Assembly (NCBI GenBank): GCA_947367855.1
Contig: CANBFE010000014.1
Span: 1 to 64,000, forward strand
Direction of reading: 5' to 3'
Source: an uncultured Lachnospiraceae bacterium
GTDB taxonomy: Bacteria > Bacillota > Clostridia > Lachnospirales > Lachnospiraceae
DNA length: 64,000 nt
Position numbers and translations under genes: made by a program
The notes under the pieces: generated by a model
The model's input: the letters and a program-made list of their open reading frames with translations, nothing else
What the model was told of the DNA's origin: nothing
The model's database searches: none
In this document: positions 58,610-64,000 of the stretch, one piece after another
Layout of the letters: each line of letters begins with the position of its first letter
Position numbering within the stretch: position 1 is the first letter of the stretch

Positions 58610-58743
58610 CTGTATTTTTTTCCATTTTTCTGCCAATACAACACAATTTGTAATAACCCCTGTATCTTCAGCAGGGAAAACCTTTTCATTTTATTATTAT
58701 TATTACATAGTATTATATATACTAATTTTTTCTGTATTATTTA

Positions 58744-58771
58744 TTGAATTTATAATTTACTATTTTATAAA
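58744..58771 (+). promoter_or_regulatory. Possible promoter of the XRE regulator in an AT-rich gap
   Basis: Plus strand: TTGAAT (58744-58749), 16-base spacer, TATAAA (58766-58771). The whole 58610-58845 stretch is extremely AT-rich, so chance matches are likely. Nothing else was seen in it. Confidence 0.35.
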
Positions 58772-58845
58772 TCCTGAAATTATATAGAATAGATTTTAGG
58801 AAATATATGTAACTGCACTACACCAGAGAAATAGGAATTTGAAAC

Positions 58846-59238
58846 ATGAACAAAACTGACAGTATAGTAGGCGCAAACATTGCAAAACTGCGAAAAGAAA
58901 AAGGACTTTTACAACGGGAACTGTCCAGTATCCTGCACATGTCACCAAGCAACATCTCCAACTATGAAAACAATGAATACTGGCCGGACTTAAAAACCAT
59001 CTGCAAGATGGCGGACTACTTCCAGGTCACCACAGATTACCTCCTTGGCCGGACGGAATACCGCTGTCCACCGGAAATGCTTAACGAATATATCACCACG
59101 GACTATACTGTCCGCAAGATCGTAAGCACCCTCTCCTCCCTGGATCCGTCTTCCCTGGATGCAGCCATTAAATTTATAAACTACCTGAAAGATACCAATA
59201 CATCCTCTCAACAGCACATGGAAAAGCCCGATGCTTAG
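58846..59238 (+). CDS. XRE-family helix-turn-helix regulator
   Basis: A 130-residue regulator. The N-terminal HTH_3 domain (about 8-68) reads IVGANIAKLRKEKGLLQREL and MSPSNISNYENNEYWPDLKTICKMADYF, ending with TTDYLLGRT. The C-terminal about 55 residues (YTVRKIVSTLSSLDPSSLDAAIKFINYLKD) form a helical dimerisation or sensor part. The ribosome site is weak. Its target is unknown; the divergent small RNA gene shares its intergenic region. Confidence 0.88.
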   Translation: MNKTDSIVGANIAKLRKEKGLLQRELSSILHMSPSNISNYENNEYWPDLKTICKMADYFQVTTDYLLGRTEYRCPPEMLNEYITTDYTVRKIVSTLSSLDPSSLDAAIKFINYLKDTNTSSQQHMEKPDA

Positions 59239-59292
59239 AACATGGATTTCTTAACGCAGTGAAAATCGAGCCGGGGAAAGTTTATCCCTGCT

Positions 59293-59316
59293 CACTGCAC
59301 GGGCCTGCGCATAAAA
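59293..59316 (-). repeat. 24-bp element following a terminator, copy 2
   Basis: Identical over 24 bases to 30283-30306 and in the same position: straight after the T-run of a minus-strand terminator, here that of pckA. Confidence 0.85.
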
Positions 59317-59345
59317 GGAACGACGGACACTCTGCCCGCCGTTCC
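59312..59345 (-). terminator. Rho-independent terminator of pckA
   Basis: Stem GGAACGGCGG / CCGTCGTTCC (59317-59345) followed by TTTTAT on the minus strand. It lies 85 bases after the pckA stop. Confidence 0.8.
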
Positions 59346-59429
59346 ATAAAAATTTATTTCATTTTGTCTCCCTGCAGCCTCCCGCACCCGGCGGTGCAGG
59401 AAGCAAAACAGGATTACTGCAGCCCCGCC

Positions 59430-61127
59430 TTACAGGCCGGCAGCCTCGTCAACGATCTTCTTCAATGCAGCCAGAGCCTCGTCAGGCAGCTTGTCATAGC
59501 CTTCCTTCTTGGTAGCGAAGCCTTCCACAGCATCCACACGGTTCTGCATAGCGCCCTGAAGAGCCTTCACATACTCTGCATCGCCAAGGTCAGGGGTAAA
59601 GCCTTCCCAATCCATGATCTCGATATCCTCGAAAGGTCCCCACTGCTTGAAGCTTGCCCTCTTCTCCACGATGGTCTCCAGAATGCCAAGGGTATCGGCA
59701 GGTTTTACTTTCTTGCCCATGAAGTCACCAGTGTTGATGATGTAGCAGTCTACATTCTTCTCCTCAACCAGCTTCTTGAACTTCTCATAGTCGTTCACCA
59801 GAGGATAGGTTCTGAAAGGATTTGCATAAGGAACGATACGAAGTGCATTCATATCGGTGCCTGCAGCCACACGCTCTGCTGTGGAGGTCTTGGTAGCCAG
59901 GGTAGCGCCCATAACGGATGCCAGAGCAGCGCCCTTCAGCTTCACTACAGGAGGAATGGTGGGATCCTTCATAATCCAGAAAATGGCATTTACGGGAGCG
60001 TCAATCTTATCCACGCGGTTAGGGCTCCACAGTTTGGACTTGATGGCACGGCCGTTGCCGTTTCTGATATCCTCGGTAACCAGCTGTACCTTGCCGTCCT
60101 CGTCCAGAGTTGCGGAACAGTTCTGTGCGGTAAGCAGGAAGGTATTATCAGGACAGCCTGTAGGATAGTCAGCAGTCTTGTCAAAATAGGTAGGCTCCAG
60201 TGCTACGGAAGAGCAGGTGTCAGTATTGATGATGAATGCATCGTCATGAAGCACCTTGATCTCATACTTTCCGTTATGTTTTGCATGGGTCAGAGTGGAC
60301 TTTCCGGAGCCGGACAGGCCATATACGGATGCAACGAACTTGCTGCCGTCAGCCAGCAGATACTCCTTCTGTCCGCCGTGGCAGGATGCATAGCCGTTTC
60401 TGTTGGCCAGAGCCCATGCCATGGTCAGTGTACCCTTCTTGTGCTCGCCGAAATACTTCATGCCAAGGATGGCTGCGCAGTTCTGGTTGGTATCGAAATA
60501 GCACAGGGTCAGATCATCGCTTAAGCAGCTGTAGTCCACATCAGGGCTGGGTGTGGGAGCCCACTGAGGATCGGAAAAGATATAGATATCCGGCTCCTTC
60601 CCGCCGCCGATGGGCTGGGACTCTTTGTACATAGCCACATATTTGTCGGACATATACTGGAAATTCAGCATCCAGTTGTAAAGAAGGTTCTCCTCTCCTT
60701 CCGGAATCAGCAGATGAGCCTTTGCCATGAACTCAGGATCCAGTCCGATATAGCACTCTGCATGATACAGGGTCTTCCAACGGGTCTTGTAGATGGCGTC
60801 CATAACAACCTTGTCAAGCTTGCCTGCGTCCACACCGGGCTCACCCTTAATGCGGCGTGCCTGTGCATAACGTCCGGTAACTGCTCCGTCGTTGAACAGC
60901 AGCACCTTGGCATCTCTCTCCAGGCCGATCTCCTCTGCACGGTGAACCGGCATATCGGTAACGATGGTTCCGGGAGAATTTTTTGCCATTTCATATGCTT
61001 CCTTCAGGGTGTTCACCTTTACTACGTTATTGCCGTAGAAAGCGCCCTCAATGATGGAACGGGTCTTGCTGAAACCGGGCTTTCCGGCGCCGATTTCTGA
61101 AATGGGGTAATACGCTTTTGTTGACAT
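59430..61127 (-). CDS. pckA: ATP-dependent phosphoenolpyruvate carboxykinase
   Basis: A 565-residue ATP-type PEP carboxykinase. The kinase-1a loop is VYGLSGSGKSTLTHAKH, the kinase-2/metal site is VLHDDAFIIN, and the substrate region is TDMPVHRAEEIGL with YHAECYIGLDPEF. It interconverts oxaloacetate and PEP with ATP/ADP; in fermenting Firmicutes it may run toward oxaloacetate and succinate or propionate precursors, or serve gluconeogenesis. The ATG at 61127 has AAGGAGG upstream, and a 48-codon longer frame is leader sequence. The leader is about 200 bases from the predicted start. Confidence 0.95.
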   Translation of the reverse strand: MSTKAYYPISEIGAGKPGFSKTRSIIEGAFYGNNVVKVNTLKEAYEMAKNSPGTIVTDMPVHRAEEIGLERDAKVLLFNDGAVTGRYAQARRIKGEPGVDAGKLDKVVMDAIYKTRWKTLYHAECYIGLDPEFMAKAHLLIPEGEENLLYNWMLNFQYMSDKYVAMYKESQPIGGGKEPDIYIFSDPQWAPTPSPDVDYSCLSDDLTLCYFDTNQNCAAILGMKYFGEHKKGTLTMAWALANRNGYASCHGGQKEYLLADGSKFVASVYGLSGSGKSTLTHAKHNGKYEIKVLHDDAFIINTDTCSSVALEPTYFDKTADYPTGCPDNTFLLTAQNCSATLDEDGKVQLVTEDIRNGNGRAIKSKLWSPNRVDKIDAPVNAIFWIMKDPTIPPVVKLKGAALASVMGATLATKTSTAERVAAGTDMNALRIVPYANPFRTYPLVNDYEKFKKLVEEKNVDCYIINTGDFMGKKVKPADTLGILETIVEKRASFKQWGPFEDIEIMDWEGFTPDLGDAEYVKALQGAMQNRVDAVEGFATKKEGYDKLPDEALAALKKIVDEAAGL

Positions 61128-61333
61128 TGGAATCGTCCTCCTTAAAATGGTATTTCCTACTCTCCCCGATAAGACCGACGGGAGGTGAATGGTATTTTTA
61201 CGGATATTCCCTGCTTCAGGAATCTCCCGGGAACATTGGCCGGTTCTCACGCTTTCCAGGCACAGCTGCACTTGACAAAACAGGTGTACCGATGTAAAAT
61301 CCGGGGCCTTGCAAATGTTCCCTGATCTTCCTT

Positions 61334-61362
61334 ATTATCTCAAAACTGATTTCAAAAGTCAA
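61334..61362 (-). promoter_or_regulatory. SigA promoter of pckA
   Basis: Minus strand: TTGACT (61357-61362), 17-base spacer, GATAAT (61334-61339). It leaves an untranslated leader of about 200 bases (61128-61327) containing a CCCGATAAG...CGGG inverted repeat of unknown role. Confidence 0.8.
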
Positions 61363-61379
61363 GAAAGCAGGGATATATT

Positions 61380-63209
61380 TTATAACGATTTAACATTTAA
61401 TTTATGTACGCTGTCTGCCCTGGTCTCCGCCCGCAGCCATTCCCGCTCTTCCTCATCCAGATAAGGAGACAGCTTCTCGAATACCTCTTTCTGGTAAGCG
61501 TACAGGTAAGCTCTCTGGGTCTCTGTCATGTAGTTTTCGTCAATGGCTTCCATATCCAGAGGCACCCAGGTGATGGTTTTGAAATGCATGAACTGGCCGT
61601 ATTCGTTCTTTATATCGTTCTCCGCCACCATCACATTCTCAATGCGGATGCCGTGGCTTCCCTCGATATAGATGCCGGGTTCGTTGGTCACGTCCATGCC
61701 GGCCTCGATGACTGCCTCCGGCCTCCCTTCCGCATACTGCCAGGAAAGTCCCTGAGGGCCTTCGTGAACATTCAGAATATAGCCAACCCCGTGTCCGGTG
61801 CCACATTTGTAATCCTGTCCGATATTCCAGACGGGCTGACGGGCCAGAATATCCAGATTCCGTCCGGTACATCCATAGAGCCATCTGGCATTGGTCATCT
61901 GCAGCATTCCTGCGGCTACCACCGTATAGTGCTTCCTGATCTCGTCGGAAATGGGGCCGAGCACAATGGTTCTGGTCACATCTGTGGTGGCGCCCAGATA
62001 CTGTCCGCCGGAATCCACCAAAAACAGGCCTTCCGGAGCCAGTACCGCATGATTTTCCGGCGTGGCTTCATAGTGCATCATGGCCGCATTGGCCTTGTAG
62101 CCGCCAATGGTGGGGAAAGACAGGCCCAGACATTCCGGTATCTCCCTGCGGAAAGCCTCCAGTCTGTCTGCTGCAGTGATCTCCGTGATCTCCATTTTGC
62201 CGATATTCTTCTTCAGCCAGTAGATAAACTTTGTGAGAGCCAGGCTGTCCTTGAGATAGTACTTCTCCATATTGGCCAGCTCCACAGGATTCTTGATGGC
62301 TTTTAAAAGCTCCGTAGGATTGCGCTTCTCCACCAGAGTCTGCTTTTCGGACAGGGTTTTATACAGACAGTAGCTGCAGTAGCGGTCATCCACCATAATC
62401 TTCCCTTCCACGGGAAGTCCCTTCAGGTAGTCCACAATGCTGCCGTACTCCTCCACCTGGATTCCTTTTTCCTCCAGATAGGCTGTCACGGAATCGTCCA
62501 GGGCGCTCTTCTGAATGAACAGTACTGCGCTCTCTTTGGTAAAATATCCATAGGAAATAGCCACCGGATTGCATTCCACGTCACATCCCCTGATGTTGAA
62601 AAGCCACATCAGATCATCCAGCTTGGTCAGCAGGAAGCTGTCCGCGCCCTCCTTCTCCACCTTTTCCATGACTTCCTTCTTCTTATCCTGGAAGCTTTTA
62701 CCCGCTATGGCTTCGTCCAATACCGTCACCTTTCCCGCAGGAAATGCAGGCCTGTCCGTCCAGATCTTCTCGGACAGATCTTTCTCATATACCACCTTGA
62801 TGTGTTTGTCTTCCAGTTTTTTCTCGTATTCCTTCCCCGCCTGGACAGAAATCACCCTTCCGTCAAATCCAAGGGTCTGGCCATCCTGCATATTTTTCTC
62901 CAGGAATTCGGTAATCGTAGGAACGCCCTCATCCCGCATGCGGAACAGGGTCACCCCGGTGCCTTCCAGTTCATGCTCCGCCTGGATAAAATACCTGCCG
63001 TCGGTCCAAAGCCCCGCGCCCTCCTGCCATACCAGCAGAGTGCCGCTGGAACCGGTAAACCCGCAGAAGTATTCCCTGACCTTGAAAAAGTCATTGACAT
63101 ACTCTGAATTGTGGTAATCCGCCGTGGGAATCATGTAATAGTCAATACCGTTCTCCTTCATCTGCGACCTCAGCGCCGCCAGTCTGCCCTGAATGACTGC
63201 ATTCTCCAT
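61380..63209 (-). CDS. M24 family Xaa-Pro aminopeptidase
   Basis: A 609-residue enzyme of the three-domain aminopeptidase P type. Two N-terminal creatinase-like domains (about 1-310) precede the pita-bread domain (about 320-560). Metal ligands are seen as Asp in LVDSGGQYLGATTDVTRT (two), His in CGTGHGVGYI, Glu in DVTNEPGIY and Glu in RIENVMV. It removes N-terminal residues that precede proline. The length matches eukaryote-like APP1 forms rather than the short PepP. AGGCAGG precedes the ATG. Confidence 0.93.
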   Translation of the reverse strand: MENAVIQGRLAALRSQMKENGIDYYMIPTADYHNSEYVNDFFKVREYFCGFTGSSGTLLVWQEGAGLWTDGRYFIQAEHELEGTGVTLFRMRDEGVPTITEFLEKNMQDGQTLGFDGRVISVQAGKEYEKKLEDKHIKVVYEKDLSEKIWTDRPAFPAGKVTVLDEAIAGKSFQDKKKEVMEKVEKEGADSFLLTKLDDLMWLFNIRGCDVECNPVAISYGYFTKESAVLFIQKSALDDSVTAYLEEKGIQVEEYGSIVDYLKGLPVEGKIMVDDRYCSYCLYKTLSEKQTLVEKRNPTELLKAIKNPVELANMEKYYLKDSLALTKFIYWLKKNIGKMEITEITAADRLEAFRREIPECLGLSFPTIGGYKANAAMMHYEATPENHAVLAPEGLFLVDSGGQYLGATTDVTRTIVLGPISDEIRKHYTVVAAGMLQMTNARWLYGCTGRNLDILARQPVWNIGQDYKCGTGHGVGYILNVHEGPQGLSWQYAEGRPEAVIEAGMDVTNEPGIYIEGSHGIRIENVMVAENDIKNEYGQFMHFKTITWVPLDMEAIDENYMTETQRAYLYAYQKEVFEKLSPYLDEEEREWLRAETRADSVHKLNVKSL

Positions 63210-63302
63210 TCCTGATACCTGCCTTTCTTCTGGTTCTTTTATCTTTTTTTGTATTCTGATTTACATGAATTTCAGAGTCTTCCTGACAATGTGTGATCTC
63301 AG

Positions 63303-63953
63303 TCAGGATTTCGCACACAATCCCACAGCCCGGGAAGTTCCCACCCGGTCACAGCCAAGCGCAAGAAACATCTCCAGATCTTCCAACGTGGAAACACCCC
63401 CTGCGGCCTTGATCTTCACTTCAGGGCCGATGTGCTTCCGAAAAAGCTCCACATCCTCTTTGGTGGCGCCGCCTGTACCGAAACCGGTAGAGGTCTTGAT
63501 ATAGTCCGCCCCCGCATTGGTAACCGCCCTGCACATGGCAGTCTTTTCTTCCTCCGTCAGATAGCAGGTCTCTATGATAACCTTCAGGATATGGCTGCCG
63601 CAGGCTTCCTTCAGCGTGCGGATCTCCCTCTCCACCCTGTCAAAGTCACCGTTTTTCACATCGCTGATATTCACCACCATATCTATCTCATTACAGCCCT
63701 CAGCCAGTGCCTGCTCCACCTCCGCAAGCTTGGCCGCCGTGGTGCTGTAGCCCAGAGGGAACCCAACCACCGTACAGATATTAAGCCGTTCCCCGTAGGT
63801 ATCATGAATGCGTTTGATGTACACGGGCGGAACGCATACGCTTGCCGTATGGTACTCCAGGGCCTCATCGCAGAGTCTGCGGATATCTTCCCATGTGGCA
63901 TAGGGCTTTAATTGGGTATGGTCCACTCTCCCAAGCATTTCTTCCGTCGTCAT
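63303..63953 (-). CDS. deoC: Deoxyribose-phosphate aldolase
   Basis: A 216-residue class I aldolase that splits 2-deoxyribose 5-phosphate into glyceraldehyde 3-phosphate and acetaldehyde. The Schiff-base Lys is in DYIKTSTGFG. The other active-site residues lie in ILKVIIETCYL and VVGFPLGYSTTAAK. AGGAGG precedes the ATG. It starts 94 bases before the next gene on the strand (the M24 peptidase). No deoR-like or nucleoside phosphorylase gene is adjacent here. Confidence 0.96.
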   Translation of the reverse strand: MTTEEMLGRVDHTQLKPYATWEDIRRLCDEALEYHTASVCVPPVYIKRIHDTYGERLNICTVVGFPLGYSTTAAKLAEVEQALAEGCNEIDMVVNISDVKNGDFDRVEREIRTLKEACGSHILKVIIETCYLTEEEKTAMCRAVTNAGADYIKTSTGFGTGGATKEDVELFRKHIGPEVKIKAAGGVSTLEDLEMFLALGCDRVGTSRAVGLCAKS

Positions 63954-63969
63954 TTCCTCCTCCTGACCC

Positions 63970-63992
63970 GGACAGGCGCCTGATGCCTGTCC
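63970..63992. other. Stem-loop at the right edge
   Basis: GGACAGGC (63970-63977) pairs with GCCTGTCC (63985-63992) around a seven-base loop. No T-run follows on the minus strand; the plus strand has GATGAAAA. It may be a terminator for a gene beyond the window or a leader structure of deoC. Confidence 0.4.
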
Positions 63993-64000
63993 GATGAAAA

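Noticed and set aside
1..64000. CRISPR arrays, tRNA or rRNA genes, complete insertion sequences, prophage
   Set aside because: I looked for regular spacer repeats, cloverleaf genes and transposase with terminal repeats on both strands and saw none; only the Rpn-type gene is transposase-like.

Overview
The window looks like chromosomal DNA of a spore-forming anaerobic Firmicute of the Lachnospiraceae type (Clostridium cluster XIVa). This rests on protein families and organisation, not on a database search. The pointers are T-box leaders on leuS and pheST, Rex, NfnAB electron bifurcation, formyl-tetrahydrofolate synthetase, a SpoIID-type protein, a TepA-SpoIIIE/FtsK gene pair, BspA-like leucine-rich repeat surface proteins beside a class B sortase, and strong SigA promoters with 17-base spacers. 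No rRNA, tRNA, CRISPR array or complete insertion sequence was seen.

Layout. 1-4.2 kb is an AT-rich accessory stretch: an Rpn/PD-(D/E)XK protein, a zinc-dependent phospholipase C-like protein, a DeoR regulator and a CPBP membrane protease interrupted by one in-frame TGA. Two related hairpins in inverted orientation flank the first three genes. 4.2-15.7 kb is a long minus-strand housekeeping run: rlmH, a zinc-ribbon membrane protein, a Dabb protein, nfnB, nfnA, a zinc-ribbon/TPR/chitobiase-C protein, fhs, ftsK and a ClpP-like tepA. 15.8-20.4 kb holds a polytopic membrane protein with a GT2 glycosyltransferase, yebC and a CNNM/CBS transporter. 20.6-24 kb holds a MazF-type toxin with no visible antitoxin, nnr, a coiled-coil unknown and rex. 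An ABC-F gene runs divergently from rex and converges on icd; the stop codons of both sit inside one palindrome.

27-39.6 kb is a regulatory and cell-surface block: an FCD-GntR regulator with a promoter-embedded palindrome, an intracellular-type subtilase, a class D beta-lactamase lipoprotein, a secreted LRR protein ending in three Ltp-type repeats, a 1,714-residue LRR/InlB-like adhesin with a PxTG sorting signal, and a class B sortase. 39.9-41.4 kb is a plus-strand group: a very Cys/Gly-rich protein and two unknowns, two of which follow promoters resembling mother-cell sporulation sigma sites.

41.5-64 kb returns to core genes: leuS with a T-box, an EF-G paralogue, tyrA, vanZ-pilZ, queA, an M18 aminopeptidase, pheT-pheS with a T-box, a BrkB-like protein and a SpoIID-like protein. 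Then come a stand-alone small RNA gene with its own promoter and terminator, an XRE regulator, pckA, an M24 aminopeptidase and deoC.

Together the metabolic genes suit fermentative redox balancing: Rex senses NADH/NAD+, NfnAB links NADH, ferredoxin and NADPH, Icd makes NADPH, PckA works at the PEP/oxaloacetate node and Fhs feeds one-carbon metabolism. The surface block would build and anchor proteins on the cell wall. The features most worth a second look are the small RNA gene, the surface locus, the Cys-rich sporulation-like group, the interrupted CPBP gene, the 43-bp repeat at the 3' end of nfnB and the 24-bp element following two terminators.
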